Of a stretch of 44,866 nt of DNA, positions 26,872-35,279 are shown one piece after another. A model generated the notes under the pieces. It was given only the letters and a program-made list of their open reading frames with translations. It was not told where the DNA came from and made no database searches. Both the position numbers and the translations under genes were made by a program. The stretch lies in contig CAKRPI010000004.1 in NCBI GenBank assembly GCA_934376945.1, forward strand, positions 1 to 44,866, given 5' to 3'. The number at the start of each line of letters is the position of its first letter. Positions within the stretch are counted from its first letter, which is position 1. The DNA comes from an uncultured Lachnospiraceae bacterium. GTDB lineage: Bacteria > Bacillota > Clostridia > Lachnospirales > Lachnospiraceae.

Positions 26872-28050
26872 ATGAAATTACCAGGCTATTATTCCTCCGG
26901 GCAGTTTGCAAAAATGGCAAATGTTTCCGTTCGCACGATTCGTTTTTACGATCAGCAAAATATTTTAAAGCCGTCCTACGTCACAGCTGCCGGCGCCCGT
27001 TTTTATACAGATTCGGATTTTGCCAGACTGCAGCAGATTCTTCTGCTCAAATATCTCGGTTTTTCGCTTGATGACATCCGTGAAATGACGATCAGTGATC
27101 TCGATTGTCATTTTATGCTCAGTTCCCTGAAAATGCAAAAGAAACTAATTCAGGATCGTATGGAGCAGCTGCAGCTTGTCGAGCATGCCATTGACAATAC
27201 GATCCTTGCTATCAATGAGCAGCGGCAGATCGACTGGAGCCAGATGCTTGACCTGATCCACCTGACAAACATGGAAAAAAGCCTTAAAACACAGTATCAG
27301 GACGCTACAAATATCTCTGCACGCATCCGGCTGCACCGTGATTATTCCACCAACAAGGAAGGCTGGTTTCCATGGCTGTACCGCCAGTGCAGCATTCGTT
27401 CCGGCATGAATATCCTGGAGGTCGGATGTGGTACGGGCGCACTCTGGTGCGAAAATTATCTGCGCCTTCCGGATCACATACAGATCACACTCTCTGATAT
27501 TTCGGATGGAATGCTGCGTGATGCCAGACGAACCATCGGCCAGGACGATCCCCGTTTTTCTTTTCTTACCTTTGACTGCCATACCATTCCGTTTCCGGAT
27601 GCTTCGTTCGACCTTATTATCGCCAATCATGTGCTTTTTTACTGCGATAATCTCCCTGCGGTATTTAAAGAAGTCCGCCGCGTGCTCCGGCCGGGCGGGG
27701 TTTTTATCTGCAGCACCTACGGCAGGCATCACATGCAGGAAATCAGTGCTCTTGTTCAGGAATTTGACAGCCGGATCGCACTCTCTGCCGAAAGGCTGTA
27801 TGAGCGCTTCGGTCTGGAAAATGGGAAAAGTCTGCTGCAGCCCTGCTTTTCTTCCGTCACAAGACAGATGTACGAAGACTCCATTAAGCTGGACCGTCCG
27901 GAACCGCTGATCGAATATATCCTGTCCTGTCACGGAAATCAAAACCAGTTTCTTCTGGACCGCTACCATGAATTCCGTACTTTCGTTGAGAAAAAAACGG
28001 AACAGGAATTTCTCATCACAAAGGAAGCCGGAATTTTCAAATGTTATTAA
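26872..28050 (+). CDS. MerR regulator fused to a SAM-dependent methyltransferase
   Basis: The 392-residue protein joins two parts. Residues about 8-75 are a MerR DNA-binding domain (YYSSGQFAKMANVSVRTIRFYD, then LLKYLGFSLDDIREM). A helical dimerisation segment covers about 75-130. Residues about 165-290 are a class I methyltransferase with motif I ILEVGCGTG (181-189), the acidic SDIS end of strand 2, FDLIIANHVLFYC and EVRRVLRPGG; a helical C-terminal part follows. The ATG at 26872 has AAAGGA 6 bases upstream; the open frame runs further left but through the promoter. The role of the methyltransferase, whether ligand modification or sensing of SAM, is not known. Confidence 0.88.
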   Translation: MKLPGYYSSGQFAKMANVSVRTIRFYDQQNILKPSYVTAAGARFYTDSDFARLQQILLLKYLGFSLDDIREMTISDLDCHFMLSSLKMQKKLIQDRMEQLQLVEHAIDNTILAINEQRQIDWSQMLDLIHLTNMEKSLKTQYQDATNISARIRLHRDYSTNKEGWFPWLYRQCSIRSGMNILEVGCGTGALWCENYLRLPDHIQITLSDISDGMLRDARRTIGQDDPRFSFLTFDCHTIPFPDASFDLIIANHVLFYCDNLPAVFKEVRRVLRPGGVFICSTYGRHHMQEISALVQEFDSRIALSAERLYERFGLENGKSLLQPCFSSVTRQMYEDSIKLDRPEPLIEYILSCHGNQNQFLLDRYHEFRTFVEKKTEQEFLITKEAGIFKCY

Positions 28051-28107
28051 AATTAGCATTTGAAATACTGATTTTTTCTGTTATTATATAATAAAAGCAA
28101 AAAATAC

Positions 28108-28138
28108 TTGCAGGTTACGTTACGTCATCTTTTATAAT
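28108..28138 (+). promoter_or_regulatory. Probable promoter of the rml genes
   Basis: A perfect TATAAT (28133-28138) with TTGCAG (28108-28113) at a long 19-bp spacing. It would give a leader of about 240 bases containing the repeat array. Confidence 0.5.
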
Positions 28139-28192
28139 AAAGATACCTGAATAATCTAATGATTCTGAGCGGAATATGTCAGCCTGCGCTGA

Positions 28193-28312
28193 CCAGAATC
28201 TCACACAAATTTCACGTGTGGTCGACTTAAAACCAGAATCACACACCAATTTCACATGTGATCAACTTAAAACCAAAATCACATACTAAGTCTCACATGT
28301 GATCGGCTTAAA
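28193..28312 (+). repeat. Three tandem 40-bp repeats with palindromic cores before rmlA
   Basis: Units start at 28193, 28233 and 28273. Each has CCARAATC, a core palindrome TCACATGTGA (units 2 and 3; TCACGTGTGG in unit 1), and ends CTTAAA. ATCACA and TGTGAT half-sites can pair within a unit or between neighbours, so competing hairpins are possible. A GTCAGC/GCTGAC hairpin (28178-28193) stands before, and TCGGCTT/AAGCCGA (28303-28328) after. This fills most of the 338-base gap after the MerR-methyltransferase gene. Confidence 0.85.
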
Positions 28313-28336
28313 TAAATAAAAAAGCCGACACCTAAA

Positions 28337-28367
28337 ATACCTGTTCTGTACTCCACAGTGCAGGTAT
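28337..28367 (+). promoter_or_regulatory. Hairpin before the rmlA ribosome site
   Basis: ATACCTG (28337-28343) pairs with CAGGTAT (28361-28367), with an inner CTGT/ACAG stem. There is no U-tract; AAAGGAGGG follows 9 bases later. Confidence 0.6.
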
Positions 28368-28388
28368 ATGATACAAAGGAGGGTCACT

Positions 28389-29288
28389 ATGAAAGGAATC
28401 ATTCTTGCAGGCGGGTCCGGTACGCGTTTGTATCCACTTACCATGGTAACATCAAAACAGCTTCTGCCAATCTACGATAAACCTATGATCTACTATCCGA
28501 TGTCCGTTCTGATGAATGCCGGAATCCGTGATATTCTGATCATTTCCACACCGCAGGATACCCCGCGTTTCCACGAGCTTCTCGGTGATGGACATCAGTT
28601 TGGCGTACATCTGACGTATGCGGTGCAGCCAAGCCCGGACGGACTGGCTCAGGCTTTTATCATTGGCGAAGAGTTTATTGGCGATGATACTGTTGCCATG
28701 GTGCTTGGTGACAATATTTTTACCGGCCAGGGATTGAATCAGCGTCTGAAAGATGCTGTTGCAAATGCCGAGACCGGAAAGGGTGCTACTGTATTCGGCT
28801 ATTACGTTGACGATCCGGAACGTTTCGGAATCGTTGAGTTCAACGAGGAAGGAAAAGCTGTTTCCATCGAAGAAAAGCCTGCGCATCCAAAGAGCAATTA
28901 CTGTGTTACCGGTCTGTATTTCTATGACAACAAGGTCGTGGAATACGCAAAAAATCTGAGGCCAAGCGCACGCGGTGAGCTTGAGATCACTGATTTGAAC
29001 CGCATCTATCTGGAAAACGGAAATCTGAATGTTGAGCTGCTCGGTCAGGGCTTTACCTGGCTGGATACCGGTACACACGAAAGTCTGGTAGAGGCAACCA
29101 ATTTCGTTAAAACCATCGAGTCGCACCAGCACCGTAAAATTGCCTGCCTCGAAGAAATTGCGTATCTGAACGGCTGGATCTCTGAAGAAGAAGTACTCAG
29201 CGTATACGAAGTACTGAAAAAGAACCAGTACGGCCAGTACCTCAAGGATGTACTTGATCATAAGTATATCGATATTCTGCACCGATGA
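28389..29288 (+). CDS. rmlA: Glucose-1-phosphate thymidylyltransferase
   Basis: The 299-residue enzyme makes dTDP-glucose from dTTP and glucose-1-phosphate, the first step to dTDP-L-rhamnose. The nucleotide-binding motif [11 protein letters not shown] follows the start; other family segments are [45 protein letters not shown] and [13 protein letters not shown]. The ATG at 28389 is preceded by AAAGGAGGG at 6 bases; an in-frame ATG at 28368 precedes the ribosome site and is rejected. Three tandem repeats lie upstream and another three downstream. Confidence 0.97.
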   Translation: MKGIILAGGSGTRLYPLTMVTSKQLLPIYDKPMIYYPMSVLMNAGIRDILIISTPQDTPRFHELLGDGHQFGVHLTYAVQPSPDGLAQAFIIGEEFIGDDTVAMVLGDNIFTGQGLNQRLKDAVANAETGKGATVFGYYVDDPERFGIVEFNEEGKAVSIEEKPAHPKSNYCVTGLYFYDNKVVEYAKNLRPSARGELEITDLNRIYLENGNLNVELLGQGFTWLDTGTHESLVEATNFVKTIESHQHRKIACLEEIAYLNGWISEEEVLSVYEVLKKNQYGQYLKDVLDHKYIDILHR

Positions 29289-29301
29289 TTTTGCGGAAAC
29301 A

Positions 29302-29425
29302 AACCTGTTAATCATATTGGCTGTTAACTCATTCGTATATGAACCTGTTAATCCTACGAACTATCAGATTCGTATAGGAACCTGTTAATCCTACTAACCA
29401 TCAGCATATTAATCATAAGATTAAT
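29302..29425 (+). repeat. Three tandem 37-40-bp repeats between rmlA and rmlB
   Basis: Units begin with AACCTGTTAATC at 29302, 29342 and 29379. Units 1 and 2 also share ATTCGTATA. The array ends in a hairpin ATTAATC/GATTAAT (29408-29425). It fills the gap of 163 bases; no terminator U-tract is present. The sequence is unrelated to the array before rmlA. Confidence 0.85.
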
Positions 29426-29451
29426 GATAAAGACAAAGGAGATTTACCTGT

Positions 29452-30471
29452 ATGAATATTATCGTAACCGGCGGTGCCGGTTTTATCGGAAGCAACTTTA
29501 TTTTTCACATGCTTAAAGCACATCCGGATTACCGGATCGTGTGTCTGGACTGCCTGACCTATGCCGGCAATCTTTCCACGCTTGCTCCGGTCATGGATGA
29601 GCCGAACTTCCGCTTCGTAAAAGACAGCATTACAGACCGCGAAGCAGTTTACCGCCTCTTTGAAGAGGAGCATCCGGATATCGTAGTGAACTTCGCTGCT
29701 GAATCACACGTTGACCGTTCCATTGAAAATCCGGAGATCTTTCTGGATACCAACATCAAGGGAACCGCAGTCTTAATGGATGCCTGCCGCAAGTACGGCA
29801 TCACTCGTTACCATCAGGTATCAACGGATGAGGTTTACGGTGATCTTCCTCTGGATCGTCCAGACCTGTTTTTTACAGAGGAAACCCCGATCCACACCAG
29901 TTCACCGTACAGTTCTTCCAAGGCAGGTGCTGATCTTCTTGTGCTGGCTTACTACCGCACATACGGTCTTCCGGTCTCCATCAGCCGCTGCTCCAACAAT
30001 TACGGACCGTATCATTTCCCGGAAAAACTGATTCCGCTTATGATCGCCAATGCACTGAACGACAAACCGCTTCCTGTTTACGGAAAGGGCGAAAATGTTC
30101 GTGACTGGCTGTACGTAGAGGATCACTGCCGCGCAATCGACCTGATCATTCACAAGGGACGCGTCGGCGAAGTCTACAATGTAGGCGGACACAATGAAAT
30201 GCGCAACATCGATATTGTAAAACTCATCTGCCGCGAGCTTGGCAAACCGGAAAGCCTGATCACTTATGTTGCTGACCGCAAGGGCCACGACATGCGCTAT
30301 GCGATTGACCCAACCAAGATCCACAATGAGCTCGGCTGGCTTCCGGAAACGAAGTTTGCGGACGGAATCAAGAAAACCATTGACTGGTATCTGAACAACC
30401 GCGAATGGTGGGAAACCATTATTTCCGGCGAATATCAGAATTACTACGAAAAAATGTACGGAAACCGCTAA
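29452..30471 (+). CDS. rmlB: dTDP-glucose 4,6-dehydratase
   Basis: The 339-residue short-chain dehydrogenase converts dTDP-glucose to dTDP-4-keto-6-deoxyglucose with NAD+. It has the Rossmann motif GGAGFIGSNF, the catalytic STDEVYG and YSSSKAGAD segments, and the sugar-nucleotide-binding NNYGPYHFPEKLIPL. AAGGAG lies 10 bases before the ATG. It is the second step of the rhamnose pathway, followed by rmlD after 30 bases. Confidence 0.97.
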   Translation: MNIIVTGGAGFIGSNFIFHMLKAHPDYRIVCLDCLTYAGNLSTLAPVMDEPNFRFVKDSITDREAVYRLFEEEHPDIVVNFAAESHVDRSIENPEIFLDTNIKGTAVLMDACRKYGITRYHQVSTDEVYGDLPLDRPDLFFTEETPIHTSSPYSSSKAGADLLVLAYYRTYGLPVSISRCSNNYGPYHFPEKLIPLMIANALNDKPLPVYGKGENVRDWLYVEDHCRAIDLIIHKGRVGEVYNVGGHNEMRNIDIVKLICRELGKPESLITYVADRKGHDMRYAIDPTKIHNELGWLPETKFADGIKKTIDWYLNNREWWETIISGEYQNYYEKMYGNR

Positions 30472-30501
30472 ATCAGAAAATGGTCAACAGGGAGGCATGA
30501 C

Positions 30502-31443
30502 ATGAAAGTATTTGTAACCGGGGTCAGCGGACAGCTTGGACACGACGTCATAAATGAACTGACCAAACGCGGTTATTTCTGCGTTGGTTCCGGTCTTGCT
30601 CCAGAATATACCGGTATTTCAGACGGCACTGCCGTAACCAGCACTCCTTATGTACAGCTTGATATCACAGACAAGGCAGCCGTAATTCATACTATCACGG
30701 AGCTTTCTCCGGATGTCGTCATACACTGCGCAGCATGGACTGCTGTCGATCTGGCAGAAGACGACGAAAACATCCCGGCTGTCCGTGCTGTCAATGCCAA
30801 AGGTACAGAAAATATTGCCTGCGCGTGCAAAGAGATTGACTGCAAAATGATTTATCTCTCCACAGATTACGTCTTCAACGGTCAGGGCAATACTCCATGG
30901 CAGCCTGACTGCAAAGACTATCAGCCACTCAATATTTATGGTCAGACAAAGCTTGAGGGTGAGCTGGCAGTTTCTTCTCTGCTGGAAAAATACTTTATCG
31001 TTCGCATTGCATGGGTATTCGGTGCAAATGGCAGCAACTTTGTCAAAACCATGTTAAATATCGGGAAAACCCATCATACCCTGCGTGTTGTCAATGATCA
31101 GATCGGTACACCGACGTATACCTTTGATCTGGCTGTTCTCCTCTGTGATATGGCCCAAAGCGATAAATATGGTTATTACCATGCTACTAACGAGGGCGGC
31201 TATATCAGCTGGTATGATTTCACAAAAGAAATCTTCCGCCAAGCAACAGCACTTGGCCACGCAGAGTATTCTGAGGACTGCATTACAGTCCTTCCCGTAA
31301 CAACGGCAGAATACGGACTCTCGAAAGCAGTCCGGCCTTTTAACAGCCGTCTCGATAAAAGCAAACTCGCCGCAAACGGTTTCACACTGCTGCCTGATTG
31401 GAAGGATGCACTTCACCGTTATCTACAGCAGTATCCGTTTTAG
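30502..31443 (+). CDS. rmlD: dTDP-4-dehydrorhamnose reductase
   Basis: The 313-residue NADPH-dependent enzyme makes dTDP-L-rhamnose in the last step. Motifs are VTGVSGQLGHDV at the start, YLSTDYVFNG, the catalytic YGQTKLEGE and RIAWVFG. GGGAGG lies 6 bases before the ATG. The gene precedes rmlC although RmlC acts earlier in the pathway; a hairpin between them may reduce read-through. Confidence 0.96.
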   Translation: MKVFVTGVSGQLGHDVINELTKRGYFCVGSGLAPEYTGISDGTAVTSTPYVQLDITDKAAVIHTITELSPDVVIHCAAWTAVDLAEDDENIPAVRAVNAKGTENIACACKEIDCKMIYLSTDYVFNGQGNTPWQPDCKDYQPLNIYGQTKLEGELAVSSLLEKYFIVRIAWVFGANGSNFVKTMLNIGKTHHTLRVVNDQIGTPTYTFDLAVLLCDMAQSDKYGYYHATNEGGYISWYDFTKEIFRQATALGHAEYSEDCITVLPVTTAEYGLSKAVRPFNSRLDKSKLAANGFTLLPDWKDALHRYLQQYPF

Positions 31444-31464
31444 CCAAACCAAAGAAGCGACCAT

Positions 31465-31510
31465 CCGGAGCCGCTAATCGCTTATTATCAGCGGCTCCCG
31501 GCACTTTTAT
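31465..31510 (+). terminator. Hairpin after rmlD, possible partial terminator
   Basis: GGAGCCGCT (31467-31475) pairs with AGCGGCTCC (31490-31498), followed by GGCACTTTTATT. The tail is imperfect, so some read-through to rmlC is likely. Confidence 0.55.
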
Positions 31511-31539
31511 TATCATAGTTTCAGGAGATTAAAAGAAAA

Positions 31540-32148
31540 ATGGGACAGATCAAAGTAGAAAAAAATGCAGGTGGTATCGAGGGGCTCTGCATTATCACCC
31601 CTGCCGTCCACGGCGATGCCCGTGGTTACTTCGTTGAAACCTACAATCAAAATGACATGCATGAGGCCGGACTGACCATGAATTTTGTCCAGGACAATCA
31701 ATCCGGTTCTACAAAGGGCGTTTTACGTGGACTGCACTATCAGAAAGAACATCCACAGGGCAAGCTGGTTCGTGTAATCCGCGGATCTGTTTACGATGTA
31801 GCTGTCGACCTTCGAAAAGGAAGCAAAACGTACGGACACTGGCACGGAATCGAGCTTACCGAAGAAAATCATAAGCAGTTTTATATCCCGGAGGGCTTTG
31901 CTCATGGATTTCTCGTACTCAGCGATGTGGCAGAATTCTGCTATAAGTGTACAGACTTCTATCATCCCGGGGACGAAGGGGGTATGGCATGGAATGATCC
32001 GGAGCTTGGCATCAAATGGCCACAGGTTGTCGGAACCTACAATGGCACTCCTTCCGCCAGCGGATACACACTGGAGGACGGCACCTTGCTCAACTTAAGT
32101 GATAAGGACCAGAAATGGCTCGGCTTTAAGGATACCTTTACCTTTTAA
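31540..32148 (+). CDS. rmlC: dTDP-4-dehydrorhamnose 3,5-epimerase
   Basis: The 202-residue cupin epimerises dTDP-4-keto-6-deoxyglucose at C3 and C5. Family features are HGDARGYFVETYN, the catalytic His in LRGLHYQKEHPQGKLV, IPEGFAHGFLVLSD and the WNDPELGIKWP end. AGGAG is 12 bases from the ATG, a long spacing that may lower translation. It completes the rmlABDC set. Confidence 0.96.
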   Translation: MGQIKVEKNAGGIEGLCIITPAVHGDARGYFVETYNQNDMHEAGLTMNFVQDNQSGSTKGVLRGLHYQKEHPQGKLVRVIRGSVYDVAVDLRKGSKTYGHWHGIELTEENHKQFYIPEGFAHGFLVLSDVAEFCYKCTDFYHPGDEGGMAWNDPELGIKWPQVVGTYNGTPSASGYTLEDGTLLNLSDKDQKWLGFKDTFTF

Positions 32149-32153
32149 CACAC

Positions 32154-32196
32154 TCTCCTGCTGCTTTCTCTCAAAGCATTAGCAGGAGATTTTTTT
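32154..32196 (+). terminator. Terminator of the rml genes
   Basis: CTCCTGCT (32155-32162) pairs with AGCAGGAG (32181-32188), with an inner GCTTT/AAAGC stem, followed by seven T. Confidence 0.92.
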
Positions 32197-32285
32197 GTAT
32201 AAATCAAAGTATAAGTCAACGCAGAATAAATCAAAGCAGTATTGTTCCTCGCAGCCCCGCAGCGGACTTGCCTGCTTCAGGACAA

Positions 32286-32335
32286 AAAGAAAAAAGCCTA
32301 GGAAATCTGAGGTTATTCCTCTTTTTTCCCGGGCT
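32286..32335 (-). terminator. Terminator of the capsule operon
   Basis: On the minus strand AAGCCCGGGAAA pairs with TTTCCTAGGCTT (one mismatch and one G-U), with an inner GAGG/CCTC stem, followed by a U-tract of six T, C, five T. It lies just after the last gene of the cps operon. Confidence 0.85.
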
Positions 32336-32351
32336 TGTTTCTTTTACTTCA

Positions 32352-33185
32352 TCAAAATATCTCTGTATTATTTTTTCCAACTACAATATATGCATCTGCA
32401 GTCAATGCATTTTTTACTGTATCTGCAAACTCAATTTCCGCTCTTACTTCCGCAATTCCATCCTCATACACATTTGAATTTGGAAATATCGATTTGAGAT
32501 CTTCTCCAAGTGCTGCATTTTTCGTGTAGATCGTCGTTCCCTCTTCTTTGTGAGAGTAGCTTCCGGCAGAAATATTCTTATATCCGTCCTTCTCAAGCTC
32601 GTTCTTCCACATCCCGGCCGCGCCTTCCCGGCCGCTTGCGTTGAGAACTACGATCTTGATGGAGCTTAATCTTCCCTGTGCCGACTTGCCTGCTTTCAGT
32701 TCTGATTCTGTCTCTGATTCAGATTCCGTTTCTGTTTCCGAACCTGTCTCTGACTCGGATTCTGTCTCCGCTTCCGAACCTGTCTCTGATTCAGATTCTG
32801 TCAAAACTTCCGTCTCACTTTCTGGCTCCAGATCCTTTTGATCCCCAGCAGATATATTTTTGCTCTCAGATTCGGACTCCGACTCACCTTCTGAATCTGC
32901 ATCCGCATTCTTTGCATCAGCTGCAGCCTTTGTTTCTGCCTGCTTCTTTTCGGTCTGTTTCTTTTCCGTCTGCTTTTCTGTTTCTGTCTCAGTCATGCGT
33001 TCTGTCCGGATATACTCCGTCTCATACGAAGCCATTTCCTCTATTTCTTCCCGGTACGCGGCCTGTCTCTCCTTGTTCCGGTAATAAAGGAAACCAATAC
33101 AGCCCAGCAGCATAAGTACGATCAGTATATATAGAACCACTTTGAATGGATTTCTTTCATTTTCATGTCTTCTGTTATTCGCCAT
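32352..33185 (-). CDS. Membrane-anchored LytR_C-domain protein with Glu/Ser/Thr-rich stalk
   Basis: The 277-residue protein has a short basic start, one membrane helix (about residues 16-36), a very acidic low-complexity stalk (about 60-165) built from ES/ET/EK repeats, and a C-terminal LytR_C domain (about 170-277) starting IKIVVLNASGREGAAGMW. LytR_C domains are usually found at the end of LCP ligases; here it is a separate protein. The ATG at 33185 has GGGAG 8 bases upstream; an ATG at 33200 overlaps that ribosome site. It is the last gene of the cps operon, after a hairpin (33217-33248) in the gap. Confidence 0.88.
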   Translation of the reverse strand: MANNRRHENERNPFKVVLYILIVLMLLGCIGFLYYRNKERQAAYREEIEEMASYETEYIRTERMTETETEKQTEKKQTEKKQAETKAAADAKNADADSEGESESESESKNISAGDQKDLEPESETEVLTESESETGSEAETESESETGSETETESESETESELKAGKSAQGRLSSIKIVVLNASGREGAAGMWKNELEKDGYKNISAGSYSHKEEGTTIYTKNAALGEDLKSIFPNSNVYEDGIAEVRAEIEFADTVKNALTADAYIVVGKNNTEIF

Positions 33186-33273
33186 TTTCTGCACTCCCAT
33201 TATCGTTTCGCAGATACAGGGCGGAATCCCTTATGAAACCCCGTCCTGCCTGTTCACTCACTGTGATGTGTAC

Positions 33274-34116
33274 TTACTGAGCTGCTGCTTCCGTAGCTGC
33301 TTCTGTTACAGTCACCTCTGTAGCTGCCTCAGTTACAACTGCCTCTGTAGCTGCTTCTGTAGCTGCTTCTGTAGCTGCTTCAGTTACAACTGCCTCCGTA
33401 GCTGCTTCTGTAGCTGCTACAGCTGCCTCTGCTGCCGGTGCCTTCAGAGCTGCTTCCGGATTCTCTGTGTAAAGAACCATAATCGGTCCAAGGCACGGGA
33501 ATGTTGCGGTAATCTCACCAGTCTCCGGAACATAGTCGTCCAGTTCGATGAAATATACTTCTGCAGTAAACGGATCGATCTGCATAAGCGCAAGATTTTC
33601 TTTCTTCAGATCCTTTGCCGGCTCTACCTTTACAGATGCCTTGATTCCCTCTGCTGCTTCCTCTACAGCCATCACCTCTGTCTCAGCTTCAGACTCAACG
33701 ACAGCATTGACTGCATCTTCGTCAGCCGCCTTATAAGCTACCTCTGTGCCATTTGTGATAACAAGATCCACAAACGGTGTAAGAGCCTTATACAGCGTCG
33801 GATCAATCACATTGCCCTTTGTGGTAATGGTCTCTTTGGTCAGATCAATACCAAGTGCTTCCAGCACATCCACAACCGTAGTTGCCGTAAGATCATCGTC
33901 ATCGTTAAAACGGGTAACGATATCCTTTACAGATTCTTCCTCATACTTATCAGGATCAGCATTAGTAACTGTAAGCCACCAGCCGTCTTTAATCTCACCT
34001 GATAACAATGTAGGTGCTTCCGGAATCAATTCTCCGATGCTCGGTGCAGCAAGTGCGCTGACAGACATGCCAAGTGCCATGGTTGCTGCGCAGAAAAATG
34101 CGGTAAACTTCTTCAT
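33274..34116 (-). CDS. Secreted acidic protein with EAATEA-rich C-terminal tail
   Basis: The 280-residue protein starts with a clear signal peptide (MKKFTAFFCAATMALGMSVSALAA, likely cut after ALA or LAA). A globular part (about residues 25-205) has no family I recognise. The last 60 residues or so are a tail of alternating ATEA/VTEA units, encoded by repeats of GTAGCTGCTTCT on the plus strand. AAGGAGG stands 7 bases before the ATG; a longer frame to 34158 passes through the hairpin and ribosome site. There is no sortase motif. It lies between the LCP and LytR_C genes, so a surface role is inferred from place only. Confidence 0.82.
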   Translation of the reverse strand: MKKFTAFFCAATMALGMSVSALAAPSIGELIPEAPTLLSGEIKDGWWLTVTNADPDKYEEESVKDIVTRFNDDDDLTATTVVDVLEALGIDLTKETITTKGNVIDPTLYKALTPFVDLVITNGTEVAYKAADEDAVNAVVESEAETEVMAVEEAAEGIKASVKVEPAKDLKKENLALMQIDPFTAEVYFIELDDYVPETGEITATFPCLGPIMVLYTENPEAALKAPAAEAAVAATEAATEAVVTEAATEAATEAATEAVVTEAATEVTVTEAATEAAAQ

Positions 34117-34144
34117 GTTCACTCCTCCTTTCCCGAAAATTTTC

Positions 34145-34190
34145 CGGTGGCAAGCCACCGATTTATGTTCAAACTTATTACTAAGTTCAA
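34145..34190 (-). promoter_or_regulatory. Possible internal promoter and hairpin before the secreted-protein gene
   Basis: TTGAAC (34185-34190) and CATAAA (34162-34167) are 17 bp apart on the minus strand. A CGGTGG/CCACCG hairpin (34145-34160) then stands about 20 bases before the ribosome site. It has no U-tract and may stabilise the mRNA. Confidence 0.4.
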
Positions 34191-34197
34191 ACCTGAT

Positions 34198-35265
34198 TCA
34201 GACTTCTTCATAAAAAAGATCGATTACCAGCTGCCGAAGCGCATCCTCATCGACATAAAACTCATCGTGAAGCTCTCCCTTTGAATCCTCTCCCTTTGGC
34301 CGGTAATAATCAGTATCCGAAAAAGATACTTTTTCCAGAAGCTTTGCAAGTGAAAGGTATTTATTCTTTGTAATACCGGTCTGAAGATAATCACTCATCT
34401 GATTGATCTCCTGCCATACCTGATCCGGTTCTGCATTCAGCCGCTTTTTAAGCAGCTCCACGTATGCCGTGACATATGACTGCTGACGTTCAATACGTCC
34501 CTCATTGCTGAAATCCACAGCTGTATCTCTGTGCTGCAGGAAATCGCGGACATTGGAATCATCCAGCGTTACAACTTCACCTTTTTGCAGCTCCGGATGC
34601 ATTCCCGCAAGATCGTCATTCGGAACCGTTAAGGTCACCCCTCCCACCAGATCATTGATCGATGTGATCGAAGACTGGTTCGTAACAATGTATTCATCAA
34701 TCGGAATGCCAAGAAGATTTTCCACTGCTTCTTTCAGATCCATGCAGCTGACCTCACCGCCGTCTCCATAGCTGTACGCGTATCCAAGATGGCTGACGTA
34801 GGTGCCCATATCCTCCCCGGTCCTTGTATATCTTCTGATCTCTGTCATTGTATCACGATTCAGTGCCAAAATGCTCATTTTTTTTCTTTTTTTATCCAGT
34901 ATCACTACCGAAACACTGTCGGCACGTGCTTTGTTGCTGTAGGTCTCGGAAGCCTTCAGTGGTTCCATTGAATCAAGTCCGGCATATAAAACCGTGGTGA
35001 TCAGTGAATTATACAGGTATTCCTTTCCCTGCCAGCTCACCGTTCGGTATCCGCCCTTCATATCAACAGAATTTCCTGCCGTCACATGAAAGCTGTTCTG
35101 CTTTTTTGTCGACTGTAAAAGAAACATTGTGCCTGCTCCGATTACTGCCAGACAAAACAAAGAGGTGCAGACGGCAATCTTTTTATTATGTCGTATCCAC
35201 CGACGCAGCCGATACCATACGCTATGATGATGGTGATGTCTTCGCTTTGAACCGTGCCTGCTCAT
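34198..35265 (-). CDS. LCP (LytR-CpsA-Psr) family glycopolymer transferase
   Basis: The 355-residue membrane protein has a basic, His-rich start, one membrane helix (about residues 30-50) and an extracellular LCP domain. Recognisable conserved parts are ARADSVSVVILDKKRKKMSILALNRDTMTEI, SINDLVGGVTL and FLQHRDTAVDFSNEGRIERQQ, which hold the Arg and Asp residues that bind the polyprenyl pyrophosphate. LCP enzymes attach capsule or teichoic polymers to peptidoglycan. No LytR_C domain is present here; it is on a separate protein two genes further. It follows cpsD by 14 bases. The ribosome site (AAGG, 10 bases away) is weak. Confidence 0.9.
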   Translation of the reverse strand: MSRHGSKRRHHHHHSVWYRLRRWIRHNKKIAVCTSLFCLAVIGAGTMFLLQSTKKQNSFHVTAGNSVDMKGGYRTVSWQGKEYLYNSLITTVLYAGLDSMEPLKASETYSNKARADSVSVVILDKKRKKMSILALNRDTMTEIRRYTRTGEDMGTYVSHLGYAYSYGDGGEVSCMDLKEAVENLLGIPIDEYIVTNQSSITSINDLVGGVTLTVPNDDLAGMHPELQKGEVVTLDDSNVRDFLQHRDTAVDFSNEGRIERQQSYVTAYVELLKKRLNAEPDQVWQEINQMSDYLQTGITKNKYLSLAKLLEKVSFSDTDYYRPKGEDSKGELHDEFYVDEDALRQLVIDLFYEEV

Positions 35266-35279
35266 TCTCTTCTGCCTTC

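Noticed and set aside
27145..28059. 304-codon minus-strand frame opposite the MerR-methyltransferase gene
   Set aside because: The plus-strand frame has two clear domains, promoter and ribosome site; the antisense frame has none.
32641..33115. Plus-strand frames rich in Ser-Asp repeats, like a surface adhesin
   Set aside because: They are the complement of the Glu/Ser stalk of the LytR_C protein; no start signals.
33142..34002. Plus-strand Cys-rich 286-codon frame
   Set aside because: It is the complement of the EAATEA tail and body of the secreted protein, which has a signal peptide and ribosome site.
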